The notes beneath the pieces were generated by a model. It was not told where the DNA came from. It saw only the letters and a program-made list of their open reading frames with translations, and did no database searches. From NCBI RefSeq assembly GCF_039851965.1, contig NZ_CP156674.1:1054001-1118000 (forward strand): a DNA stretch of 64,000 bases. The letters run 5' to 3'. The position numbers were made by a program, and so were the translations under genes. This DNA is from Pseudalkalibacillus hwajinpoensis (GTDB taxonomy: Bacteria > Bacillota > Bacilli > Bacillales > Guptibacillaceae). Positions 16,677-25,090 of this stretch are shown in pieces (the stretch's first letter is position 1; every line of letters begins with the position of its first letter).

Positions 16677-17954
16677 CTATTTCTTTAACATATCGACTAA
16701 GAATAGTGAGATCTCTGGTATATAACTAATGATTAACACATCAGCGATTAAGATAATTAAAAACGGAATGACCGCTTTTGATAGCGTTTCTAATCTGATC
16801 TTGGATATTTGCATCGCCACAAATAGGTTTACACCCAGTGGAGGCGTAACCATACCAATGGCAAGGTTAACCACCATGATAATACCGAAATGAACCGGGT
16901 CAACTCCGAGTTGAATTGCGATCGGCGCTAATATAGGTGCTAGTATAATGACGGATGCAGATGTTTCAAAGAACATTCCAACGATCAGTAGAAAGACGTT
17001 TACAATTAATAGAAAGACTAATGGATTATCGGAAAAACTCATAAATGACTGAGCCACCGTTTGTGGAATGCGTTCTTTCGTCAACAGCCAGCCTAAAAGA
17101 CCTGCCGTACCAATAATCAACATAATGATCGCTGTCGTAAGTCCTGATTTTACAAACACAGGAATAAGATCTTTCAATTTAATTTCTTTATAAACAAAGA
17201 CGCCAATGATGAGTGCGTACGCTACTGCAACTACTGCAGCTTCGGTAGGCGTAAAGATACCACCATAAATACCACCTAGAATAATCGTTGGCATTAACAA
17301 TGCAAAAATGGCGTTCTTAAATGCATCAATTCGCTCCTGCCATGTAAAATGTTCAGTTCCCTTGTAGCCGCGCCTCTTTGAAATGATAAACGCAGTTAAG
17401 ATTAATGAAAGCCCGATTAATAGACCAGGTATAATTCCAGCGATAAAGAGATCCCCGATCGATACACCAACAACAACTCCGTAAAGAATCATTGGGATAC
17501 TCGGAGGAATAATAACACCAAGCGCACCTGAGACAGATTGTACAGCTGCAGCGAAGTTTACATCATAATGTCTTGCTACCATTGCTGGAATCATAATTGA
17601 TCCAATCGCCGCCACTGTTGCTGGACTTGAACCAGAGATTGCCGCAAAGAACATGGAAGTAATAACCGTTACACCCGCTAAGCCACCTGTCATAGAACCA
17701 GCAAGAGTATTTGCAAAATGAACCAGTCGTTTCGAAATCCCACCAGTCTCCATTAAGGCACCAGCTAGAATAAAGAATGGAATGGCCATTAATGGGAATG
17801 AATCAAGCGATGTAAAGATTCGTTGCACAATAACCAACATTGGCAAATCACTAGTCAACCAGATAGCGATTGCTGAAGCTAAACCGATAGCAAGGGCAAT
17901 TGGAACTGTGAACAGAAACAAGATTAACATTGAGATTAATAATACCGTTGTCAT
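16677..17954 (-). CDS. dctM: TRAP transporter large permease DctM
   Basis: 425 residues with about twelve membrane segments. Typical DctM text: PLMAIPFFILAGALMETGGI near 55, FFAAISGSSPATVAAIGSIM near 100, and TPTEAAVVAVAYALIIG near 230. It carries the sodium-coupled transport path for organic acids. It overlaps dctQ by four bases and comes before pdxA2. Confidence 0.95.
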   Translation of the reverse strand: MTTVLLISMLILFLFTVPIALAIGLASAIAIWLTSDLPMLVIVQRIFTSLDSFPLMAIPFFILAGALMETGGISKRLVHFANTLAGSMTGGLAGVTVITSMFFAAISGSSPATVAAIGSIMIPAMVARHYDVNFAAAVQSVSGALGVIIPPSIPMILYGVVVGVSIGDLFIAGIIPGLLIGLSLILTAFIISKRRGYKGTEHFTWQERIDAFKNAIFALLMPTIILGGIYGGIFTPTEAAVVAVAYALIIGVFVYKEIKLKDLIPVFVKSGLTTAIIMLIIGTAGLLGWLLTKERIPQTVAQSFMSFSDNPLVFLLIVNVFLLIVGMFFETSASVIILAPILAPIAIQLGVDPVHFGIIMVVNLAIGMVTPPLGVNLFVAMQISKIRLETLSKAVIPFLIILIADVLIISYIPEISLFLVDMLKK

Positions 17955-18442
17955 TGTTCATTGCCCCCCTTTAGCTTCAAAATAACTTCCATAATAACCG
18001 CCACACAATTAATGATCATTAAGATGGAACCAACTGGTATGGCTGAATAGGCCCAGGCCATGGAAATATTCATCGCTGGTGACGTTTGACCTATGATATT
18101 ACCCACGAGCACAAACCCGTAATTGACTAGAACAGCTAGAAAAGCAATACAAATGAGATAAACAACAACATTTAGGATTGCCTTCGCTCGATCGGACATT
18201 AATTCTTTAATCGCATCAACAGAAATTAATTCACGCTTTCTGATTGCGAGAGCGGATCCAATAAAGACACTCCACACCATAATATATCTCGCTAATTCTT
18301 CTGACCATCTGAGAGAATCTTTCAGGATGAATCTCGAGAACACCTGGTAGAAAATAACGGCTGACATCACCATGATAAGAAGAGCCAATACTACTCCAAG
18401 CACTTTATTAAATCGATCAATGGTCTTAATGATGGTATTCAT
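17951..18442 (-). CDS. dctQ: TRAP transporter small permease DctQ
   Basis: 163 residues with four membrane segments. SLRWSEELARYIMVWSVFIG, then SALAIRKRELISVD (about residues 50-85), is the DctQ signature. The ATG at 18442 is set by GGGGGAGG six bases upstream; the longer frame upstream is not needed. That SD lies inside a hairpin (18449-18480). It partners DctM. Confidence 0.93.
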   Translation of the reverse strand: MNTIIKTIDRFNKVLGVVLALLIMVMSAVIFYQVFSRFILKDSLRWSEELARYIMVWSVFIGSALAIRKRELISVDAIKELMSDRAKAILNVVVYLICIAFLAVLVNYGFVLVGNIIGQTSPAMNISMAWAYSAIPVGSILMIINCVAVIMEVILKLKGGNEQ

Positions 18443-18448
18443 GTGTAA

Positions 18449-18480
18449 CCTCCCCCATACAACAATATGATGGGGGAAGG
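18449..18480 (-). promoter_or_regulatory. Intercistronic hairpin covering the dctQ ribosome site
   Basis: CCTCCCCCAT pairs with ATGGGGGA-A-GG; on the mRNA the arm holding GGGGGAGG is the dctQ SD. It lies between dctP and dctQ, where a stem could stabilise the binding-protein message and lower permease translation. Confidence 0.65.
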
Positions 18481-18512
18481 TTATCCCCACATCATAAGTC
18501 TACTACCTACTT

Positions 18513-19541
18513 TTATTTAGCTGCATCCTGGATCTGTTTAATTAAATCTGCGCCGACTTGATCAGAATACTGATCATAAACGGATTTTGTTGCTTCCTGG
18601 AATGCCTTTTTGTCGACATCTTCAACAATTTGCATACCCTGTTCTTTCAAGTCTGCAATCATTTCTTCTTCCATTTCAGCTACAATCTCACGTTCGTACT
18701 CAGCACCCTCAACAGCTGCTTCTTGAAGGGCTTTTTGTTGATCTTCTGTAAGGCCATCAAATACTTGCGAGCTAACTAACAATGCCGCTGGAGAATAGAA
18801 ATGCCCAGTAAGTGTCAAGTAGTCTTGAACTTCGTAGAAACGAGAAGTTGAGATAATCGGAACAGGATTCTCTTGTCCATCAACTACCCCTTGCTGCAAT
18901 GCAGTGAACAATTCAGTAAATGACATTGGAGTCGGGTCTGCACCTAGTGCTTTAAATGAATCCATGTGGACATTATTTTCCATTGTACGGATTTTCAAGC
19001 CATTCAAATCTTCAGGCTTTTCAATTGGAAGCTTGCTGTTGGTAATGTGACGGAAACCATTTTCCCACCATGCAAGACCCTTCAAGCTCTGATCTTCAAG
19101 GCCTGCTAACAAGTCCTGACCGACTTCACCATCTAACACTTTATAAGCATGTTCACGATTTTCGAAAAGAAACGGAAGGTCGACAACGTTAATTTCTGGT
19201 GCAAAACCGCCTAGTGGACCTGTAGAGGTTAGAACCATATCAAGTGAACCTACTTGAAGACTTTCAACCATGTCTCGTTCGCCACCTAATGAGCCGTTCG
19301 GGAAGATTTCAATCGCAAGCTCACCTTCTGATTTCTCATCAACCAGTTCTGCAAAATGTTCCAGACCTTTGTAGTAATGAGAATCTTCCGCAAGCGTGAT
19401 TCCAACTTGTAACGTTTTCGCTTCGCCTGAAGCTGCTTCCCCTTCATTTGATGCTTCTTGATCAGCACCACCGCATGCAACAAGTACACTTAGACTTAGT
19501 GCTGTAGCAGCACCCAATATCTTTTTAGATAAGCTCTTCAT
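18513..19541 (-). CDS. dctP: TRAP transporter substrate-binding protein DctP (lipoprotein)
   Basis: 342 residues. Signal peptide with lipobox LVAC near residue 23 and a linker rich in Glu/Ala/Ser. Then the DctP fold: LQVGITLAEDSHYYKGLEHF, FPNGSLGGERDMVESLQVGS and MENNVHMDSFKALGADPTPM, which holds the region of the conserved carboxylate-binding arginine (LKIRTMENN). It binds an organic acid outside the membrane and feeds DctQM. The second of two adjacent ATG codons has the better spacing from GGAGG. Confidence 0.94.
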   Translation of the reverse strand: MKSLSKKILGAATALSLSVLVACGGADQEASNEGEAASGEAKTLQVGITLAEDSHYYKGLEHFAELVDEKSEGELAIEIFPNGSLGGERDMVESLQVGSLDMVLTSTGPLGGFAPEINVVDLPFLFENREHAYKVLDGEVGQDLLAGLEDQSLKGLAWWENGFRHITNSKLPIEKPEDLNGLKIRTMENNVHMDSFKALGADPTPMSFTELFTALQQGVVDGQENPVPIISTSRFYEVQDYLTLTGHFYSPAALLVSSQVFDGLTEDQQKALQEAAVEGAEYEREIVAEMEEEMIADLKEQGMQIVEDVDKKAFQEATKSVYDQYSDQVGADLIKQIQDAAK

Positions 19542-19564
19542 CATTTTTCCTCCAATATGTTTTA

Positions 19565-20884
19565 TTATTTTATCTTTACATAAGATTCTTGATTGACTTC
19601 TCTTAACGTTTGAAGCGCTTTCACAAGAGCCTGTTCACTACCGAATGCACCTGCTTTTGTAGCAAGGAGGAGACTGTCATACAAACCACCGAGAAGTTTC
19701 CCATAAGGAAGTCCGTCTTCCACTTCACCAATGATACGAATTCCCTTCCCATTTAATCCTTTGCAAGTTGCCCCGGCAATATCCCCGCCCGTTAAGACCG
19801 CACCCTGGATCCGTTTACTCTCAATTAAGCGACCAGCGATTGTTCCGAGCGCACTGGCAATGCGACTTCCAACATCCATGTTCGATAAACCGAGTGATTG
19901 TTGGATCTCTCTCACCTGTTTGATTGCATCAGCATCGCGATTCGTTGAGACGATCAAATCACCTTTGTCTAAGAATGCTTCCCCGAGTTTAACAGCCCGT
20001 TCAATTTCACCCTGTCGCTCCTCTTCACTTAAGAACTTATAAGGAGAAATCATTATTTCTTCAATGCTTGTCTTCTTCTTTAACTCTTCAACTTGTCTGT
20101 GGGTAATCCCACTAATGCTTCCAGCGACAATCAATAAAGGAAGCTGCTTATCCTCACAACTCTCTATTGAAAGCTCTCGATCATGAAACGAGTTACAAAG
20201 ATGATAGGCGATCCCGGCCGACCCCACCCAGAGGATATTCTCCTTAAGTAGCTTCGTTGCTTCAACGATGATCTGTAATTCTTCATCAGTTTCGGCATCG
20301 ACAACGACTATTTTGGATGGATTTTGAGGCGATAACGCTTTCATTCTTTCGGCTAGATGTTCTTTCCCTTTTCTAACATCTTGTATTGTAATGAGCTCCA
20401 CGTTCCGTTTACTCTGTTCTTGTAAAAGCTCAGGCAAGTAACTTTTCTTGACTGGACAAGTAGGATCATTGGCGATCTCTGTCTGTTCTAGTGGTACACC
20501 ATCAACATAATGGATGCCATTAATCGTGACGCGCCCACTCTTTGGAAAAGCTGGAACAACGAGTGCTGTATTAAATTCATACACATCCATTACAGCATCA
20601 ATTTCAGTTCCGATATTTCCCCTCATTGTGGAATCTATTTTTTTCAATACAGATGAAACACCTAAATGGAGCAATTGCTTCGATAAATCAGCTACGATCG
20701 TATGGGCGTTCTCAGCCGGAAGTGCACGACTGTTCGAATTTAATACAATCACATCTCCAGTCATATTCGTTGGCTGCAAGATTGTATCAGGAAACAACAC
20801 TGTTGTATCTAAGCCCTGTTTCGCAAATTGTACGCCTGTATCGTTTGCTCCAGTTAAGTCATCTGCGATAACTGCTAATTTCAA
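19565..20884 (-). CDS. dtnK: Four-carbon acid sugar kinase (DUF1537; DtnK-like)
   Basis: 439 residues. N-terminal nucleophile region LAVIADDLTGANDTGVQFA, then KKIDSTMRGNIGTEID near 90, ALVVPAFPKSGR near 110 and, in the C-terminal nucleotide-binding domain, GSAGIAYHL near 240 and VLTGGDIAGATCKGLNG near 380. DUF1537 kinases phosphorylate threonate or erythronate on C4. With the downstream pdxA2 this is the D-threonate route to dihydroxyacetone phosphate. TTG at 20884 is preferred because the upstream ATG touches the GGGAGGG site. It is the first gene of the kinase-dctPQM-pdxA2 unit. Confidence 0.9.
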   Translation of the reverse strand: MKLAVIADDLTGANDTGVQFAKQGLDTTVLFPDTILQPTNMTGDVIVLNSNSRALPAENAHTIVADLSKQLLHLGVSSVLKKIDSTMRGNIGTEIDAVMDVYEFNTALVVPAFPKSGRVTINGIHYVDGVPLEQTEIANDPTCPVKKSYLPELLQEQSKRNVELITIQDVRKGKEHLAERMKALSPQNPSKIVVVDAETDEELQIIVEATKLLKENILWVGSAGIAYHLCNSFHDRELSIESCEDKQLPLLIVAGSISGITHRQVEELKKKTSIEEIMISPYKFLSEEERQGEIERAVKLGEAFLDKGDLIVSTNRDADAIKQVREIQQSLGLSNMDVGSRIASALGTIAGRLIESKRIQGAVLTGGDIAGATCKGLNGKGIRIIGEVEDGLPYGKLLGGLYDSLLLATKAGAFGSEQALVKALQTLREVNQESYVKIK

Positions 20885-21044
20885 AACCATCCCTCCCCCC
20901 TTTCGAATGCTAGTTTCTGAGAAAAAGATTCCTCTTTACTTCTCATTTCCACTGACTGCTGACATTCCTTACTTTTCAGTAACTGCTTGGATTTTTCTAA
21001 CCAGCTAAATTGACTAAACCAAACATGTTTGAATTTAGAACAAT

Positions 21045-21058
21045 TTAAAACGCTTACA
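21045..21058 (-). promoter_or_regulatory. Candidate cre box upstream of the kinase operon
   Basis: On the minus strand TGTAAGCGTTTTAA fits the CcpA consensus at all but one position, about 160 bases before the kinase start. Confidence 0.5.
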
Positions 21059-21156
21059 TTTATTATAGTATATGATTACGTTGCATTTAACAATACTTAT
21101 TTTGAAATTATCTAAAAATACCAGTTTTTTCCTTAAAAAGAAGCGCTTAATCTGAA

Positions 21157-21180
21157 TGATTGTTGCATTTTAAAACACTT
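21157..21180. promoter_or_regulatory. Shared regulatory element, copy at the kinase promoter
   Basis: TGATTGTT then GCATTTT then AAAACACTT. The same series, with one base missing and GC for AA, occurs at 26052 upstream of larE. It is a candidate binding site of the PrpR-like regulator encoded between the two units. Confidence 0.5.
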
Positions 21181-21226
21181 ATCTGGTATTAACGCTGTTG
21201 ATTCACTTCTATGCTTTATTACCAAA

Positions 21227-21260
21227 CAAAAAAAGACACAAGCTTTTATTTAAGCTTGCG
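21227..21260 (-). terminator. Terminator overlapping the regulator stop
   Basis: CGCAAGCTT/AAGCTTGTG stem followed by TTTTTTT on the minus strand. The final codons of the regulator form one arm. Confidence 0.8.
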
Positions 21261-23018
21261 CCATAATGTTGAACGGTTGATGCCGAGGCGTTTCGCCGCC
21301 TTCGATTGATTCATCTCTTCCTCTTCCAGCACTTTTGTAATAACCTTTTTCTCAATATCTTTTAATGTGCCGCTTATTTTAATATGACTGTTCGCACCAT
21401 CTTCAAATTTCGGTCGCTGTTTTAATAACTCAATCACTGATGACACTTCTTCTTTTTCTAAATAATAAGAGGTAGAATGTAACACAAGCTGTTCAATCAC
21501 CTGCTTAAGCTGATCAACATTTCGAGGCCAATCATATTCAACAAGTTCCTGCATGGCATCGGGCCTTACACCAACAATTTGTTTCCCGTATTTGGAATGA
21601 AACTCCGAAATAAACACGGGGATTAGATTCTCAATATCCTGTACACGCTCTCTAAGTGGAGGGATGTAAATGATTAGGCGTGCTAATAGCGTAAATAGAT
21701 CGTGATCGATTGTAGCATCATGATCATTGATATTGATTTCATCCTTTGACGAGACAATCCATCTCGGCATTCTGCCTGTTTCCGTATGAATATAATGATA
21801 GAACTCTTTCTGTGAATACGCATCTAACCGATCGATTCGTTTTAAATAAACGATTCCATTCGCGTGATTACTGAAGAAGTTCTCGTTGATTAACTCTGTT
21901 AGCTGTCCTTCTTTCAATAATTCGCAATGGATCGTAATAAAAGGCTCGTTTCGCTTACTTTTTAAATAGATTGACCTTGCCACAGCATCTTTACCATTCC
22001 CTGTTTCACCAATGATCCATAACGGCTCATCCATTTGACTATACTTATCAACCTGCTTCATGACATCTTGAATTTGCTTACTTTTTCCTGATAGAAGAAC
22101 ATGAGGAACGTCGGTTTGAACTTCAACAGCGTAACTCTTTCCGTCGACCGATTGTTCTTTTGTTTGATTAGGAAAAGCTTTATCGAAATACAAAATCACA
22201 TGGTGATCGGTATAGCTCGTTGATAGATTCCACAGCTGATTATGTAGCGTAAGAATTTTCTTTTGCTTCGTTTGGGTCGCGGACGTTTTCTTGATGATTT
22301 CTTTGACTTCAGATGAGTTCTCTATCTTTTCATTGGAAAATTCAGTGTTGAAATGATGGTTTGCGCAGATGATCTTCCCATCTCGATCCATCACGCCAAT
22401 GATCCTATCATCGGAGTCAATAATCGATTGATAGAGAGAAACTTCCTCATGCAATTTCGAGAATAGCCGGTAGACTCTCCTTGCTTCATCCAGCGATTCC
22501 ATCACGGCTTCTTTCCCCGATGTGATCAGAACCCCATTCATCCCTAATTGTTTAGCCGCTTCAACTGTGACAACATCACCAATAACGACTTCATATCCCG
22601 CTTTCTTCAAGCTCTTCAGTCGCTCTTCGACTTCTACATCTTTCTGAATGGTCATCGTGTTAATATCTAAATCTAATAAATTACAGATCGTCGCAGCACC
22701 TTGAGAAATATTCGGAAAGCCAACAATCGCCGCTTTACCAGAAAATCCTTTTACTAGTGTTAGAAGGCGAAGGATATCATATCCCGACACTTGAATATCA
22801 ATAACCGGAATCGAGACAACCTCCTGTACCAATGAGGCCGTTCCGCCCCGGCTAATGATCATATCGAAGCCATTTTTTTCAGAATTCCTGGCAATCTCCA
22901 CACCTTCATACAAGTTACCCAGTTCTGTATGGATCTCGAAATCATCAACTTCCACAGCAATCTCTCTCATGATTTCAATTAACCCCTCATAGGGAGCAAT
23001 CACCAATGCTTTAATCAT
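21246..23018 (-). CDS. PrpR-N / AAA+ / Fis-type regulator lacking GAFTGA
   Basis: 590 residues. N-terminal PrpR-N domain (ALVIAPYEGLIEIMREIAVE to ~180), a PAS-like segment (~205-290, GVMDRDGKIICANHHFN), a degenerate AAA+ domain (~310-520) with Walker A-like GETGNGKDAVARSIY and sensor region IPPLRERVQDIENLIP, and a C-terminal Fis helix-turn-helix NQSKAAKRLGINRSTLWRKL. The GAFTGA loop that touches sigma-54 is absent, and the Walker B acids are replaced (GIVYLKRIDRLD). It therefore probably acts at ordinary promoters without ATP-driven sigma-54 remodelling. It is transcribed after larC2 and likely controls both lar and kinase units. Confidence 0.85.
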   Translation of the reverse strand: MIKALVIAPYEGLIEIMREIAVEVDDFEIHTELGNLYEGVEIARNSEKNGFDMIISRGGTASLVQEVVSIPVIDIQVSGYDILRLLTLVKGFSGKAAIVGFPNISQGAATICNLLDLDINTMTIQKDVEVEERLKSLKKAGYEVVIGDVVTVEAAKQLGMNGVLITSGKEAVMESLDEARRVYRLFSKLHEEVSLYQSIIDSDDRIIGVMDRDGKIICANHHFNTEFSNEKIENSSEVKEIIKKTSATQTKQKKILTLHNQLWNLSTSYTDHHVILYFDKAFPNQTKEQSVDGKSYAVEVQTDVPHVLLSGKSKQIQDVMKQVDKYSQMDEPLWIIGETGNGKDAVARSIYLKSKRNEPFITIHCELLKEGQLTELINENFFSNHANGIVYLKRIDRLDAYSQKEFYHYIHTETGRMPRWIVSSKDEININDHDATIDHDLFTLLARLIIYIPPLRERVQDIENLIPVFISEFHSKYGKQIVGVRPDAMQELVEYDWPRNVDQLKQVIEQLVLHSTSYYLEKEEVSSVIELLKQRPKFEDGANSHIKISGTLKDIEKKVITKVLEEEEMNQSKAAKRLGINRSTLWRKLK

Positions 23019-23056
23019 ATTCTGTTCACCTCCTACCCGTGTTAGATGAGGGTAAC

Positions 23057-23533
23057 CTAGTCATTATCCCGTATCTTTTCCCAAACGACTCTGTAAACCT
23101 CTTTAATTGGAATCTGATGTTGCTCCGCAATTCTCCGACAATCCTCATATTCAGGTGCGTTCTCAACGACTTGTCCTTCATGTAACCCCTGCTTAATCGT
23201 GACCTCGCCCCATTCAGTGTTCACTTGATAGAACTTCCTTGCTAAGCGATGAACAGAAATCGGGTAATAGCGGATCCCAAGCGTCGTCGTTTCAGTGAAC
23301 AGAATCGCTTTGATTTCATCTAATTTCGTATGATCACATAAGAGTTGAAGCATTACGCCAGGACGATTTTTCTTCATATAAATGGGTGTATAGAAAACAT
23401 CATTGGCTCCACTAGCGAATAACTTTTCCATCACATACCCAAGCCATTCTCCAGGCATATCATCAAGGTTAACTTCAACCTTAATCATCTCACCATCAAT
23501 ATGTTCTTCACCATGTGAAAACTTCTGTGACAT
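23057..23533 (-). CDS. larC2: LarC C-terminal part (LarC2)
   Basis: 158 residues matching the C-terminal half of the LarC nickel insertase: VEVNLDDMPGEWLGYVMEKL near residue 20, ANDVFYTPIYMKKNRPGVML near 45 and TTLGIRYYPISVHRLARKF near 80. LarC uses CTP in inserting nickel into the pyridinium bis-thiocarboxylate pincer. The frame is -1 relative to larC1, whose stop is only 14 bases upstream. The local ribosome site is poor (AAAGGCGG). In Lactiplantibacillus plantarum the two halves are joined by programmed frameshifting, which may occur here too. Confidence 0.9.
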   Translation of the reverse strand: MSQKFSHGEEHIDGEMIKVEVNLDDMPGEWLGYVMEKLFASGANDVFYTPIYMKKNRPGVMLQLLCDHTKLDEIKAILFTETTTLGIRYYPISVHRLARKFYQVNTEWGEVTIKQGLHEGQVVENAPEYEDCRRIAEQHQIPIKEVYRVVWEKIRDND

Positions 23534-23547
23534 ACAACCGCCCGCCT

Positions 23548-24291
23548 TTACAGTTCTTCTCTTCCGAGTACCGCTCGAAGCACATTAGGATGATCCGGGA
23601 AATCCTTTGTTCCAGCGCCATATCCAATCGACTCCACAGTAAACGAAGGCATTGGTCCAAAGTCATTTACAAGCGCAGCAAGTATTCCCCCACCAGTCGG
23701 CGTTGTTAATTCACCTTTAATATCCGTTTGCTGAATCGGAATCCCCTTTAACAATTCTAACGTTGCAGGTGCAGGCACCGGATACAGACCATGAGCGATT
23801 CGAATTCGCCCATTTCCAACAGGAACAGGTGAAGAGATCACTTTAGAAATATCCAATGAATCGAGCAGAATACTCGCACCAACAATATCAACGATCGAAT
23901 CAACCGCGCCAACTTCATGGAAATGAACCTTCTCAAACGGCATGTTATGTATTTTCGCTTCCGCTCTCCCAATCTTCTCAAAAATTGAAAGCGCCATCGC
24001 TGTGACATTTTCATTAAATTCAGCTCGATTGATCATCGCCACAATGTCCGAATAATGACGGTGATGATGATGGTGATGTCCTCCTTCATCCTCGGTTAGG
24101 ATCACATCAAACTTCGTAGCAGATACGCCCTTTTTCACTACTTTATTGAACTCTAGCTTGTATTCAGAATCGATCTCTAGTTTAGCCATTTCTTTAACAA
24201 GAAGCGTCGGATCTGCACCAAGATCAATGAGCGCACCGATTGTCATATCCCCGCTAATCCCAGAAAAACAATCAAGGTATAATGTTTTCAT
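23548..24291 (-). CDS. larC1: LarC N-terminal part (LarC1)
   Basis: 247 residues: TLYLDCFSGISGDMTIGALI at the start, a run of seven His near residue 78 (GGHHHHHHRHYSD), VHFHEVGAVDSIVDIVGA near 120 and GELTTPTGGGILAALV near 200. It belongs to the TIGR00299 family. The His-rich loop probably stores or delivers nickel. ATG at 24291 is preferred to a GTG nine bases upstream because AGAGGGTGG then has normal spacing. It starts 13 bases after larB. Confidence 0.92.
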   Translation of the reverse strand: MKTLYLDCFSGISGDMTIGALIDLGADPTLLVKEMAKLEIDSEYKLEFNKVVKKGVSATKFDVILTEDEGGHHHHHHRHYSDIVAMINRAEFNENVTAMALSIFEKIGRAEAKIHNMPFEKVHFHEVGAVDSIVDIVGASILLDSLDISKVISSPVPVGNGRIRIAHGLYPVPAPATLELLKGIPIQQTDIKGELTTPTGGGILAALVNDFGPMPSFTVESIGYGAGTKDFPDHPNVLRAVLGREEL

Positions 24292-24303
24292 GAAGTCCAC
24301 CCT

Positions 24304-25071
24304 CTAGTCTAGTATCGTATTACGATGATTTTTATGAATTAATGTTGCATAGTACCCAGCGCCAAAGCCATTGTCGATGTTCATCACACTAATTCCCGGT
24401 GAACAGGCGTTAAGCATTGATAGCAACGACGAAAGCCCCTGAAAATTCGCACCATACCCAATACTTGTCGGCACCGCAACAATCGGATTACTAATCAATC
24501 CCCCAACAACACTTGTAAGGGCGCCTTCCATTCCAGCAACCGTAATCGCTACCGTAGCATTCTCGATATCTTCAAGGTGATGAAAGAGACGGTGAATACC
24601 GGCCACCCCGACATCATACATGCGTTTAACAGAAGCCCCAAAAGCTTCTGCAGTCACCGCAGCTTCCTCTGCAACCGGAAGGTCGGACGTACCTGCGCAC
24701 AGCACAGCGATATAGCCGTTATATAGAAGCGCTGGTTCATCAGGATGCCTCCAGAATAACGTACGAGCTGATTCATTGTAGTCAAGATCAGGTACTGACG
24801 CCATCACTTTAGCAGCTTTTTCTTCTGAAATTCTCGTTGCAAGCACACGGTTTGTATTTCTTTTCAAAGACTGAATGATATCAATCATTTGTGCTACGGT
24901 CTTTCCCTCACCATACACCACTTCCGGGAAACCAGTCCGGTCTTCCCTTTGGTGGTCTACTTTCGCAAAACCAATATCTTCGAAGGAGGAAAGAAGGGTT
25001 TTCGCTTCATCTACACCTAAGCTTCCCTCTTTCACTCGCTTTAGAACGTCATCTAAGTTTGTTGTTCCCAT
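24304..25071 (-). CDS. larB: LarB, pincer cofactor carboxylase/hydrolase
   Basis: 255 residues. The C-terminal PurE-like domain shows YIAVLCAGTSDLPVAEEAA near 120, YDVGVAGIHRLFHHLE near 150, VAGMEGALTSVVGGL near 180 and LNACSPGISVMNIDNGFGAG near 225, which holds the cysteine expected to attack the substrate nicotinic acid ring. LarB carboxylates and hydrolyses nicotinic acid adenine dinucleotide, the first step in making the Ni-pincer nucleotide. It lies between larE and larC1. Confidence 0.95.
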   Translation of the reverse strand: MGTTNLDDVLKRVKEGSLGVDEAKTLLSSFEDIGFAKVDHQREDRTGFPEVVYGEGKTVAQMIDIIQSLKRNTNRVLATRISEEKAAKVMASVPDLDYNESARTLFWRHPDEPALLYNGYIAVLCAGTSDLPVAEEAAVTAEAFGASVKRMYDVGVAGIHRLFHHLEDIENATVAITVAGMEGALTSVVGGLISNPIVAVPTSIGYGANFQGLSSLLSMLNACSPGISVMNIDNGFGAGYYATLIHKNHRNTILD

Positions 25072-25090
25072 ACAGTAACACCTCTTTCAA

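Noticed and set aside
20885..21245. Sigma-54 promoter for the kinase operon, suggested by the NtrC-like regulator
   Set aside because: No GG-N10-GC pair with acceptable flanks on the minus strand, and the regulator lacks GAFTGA.
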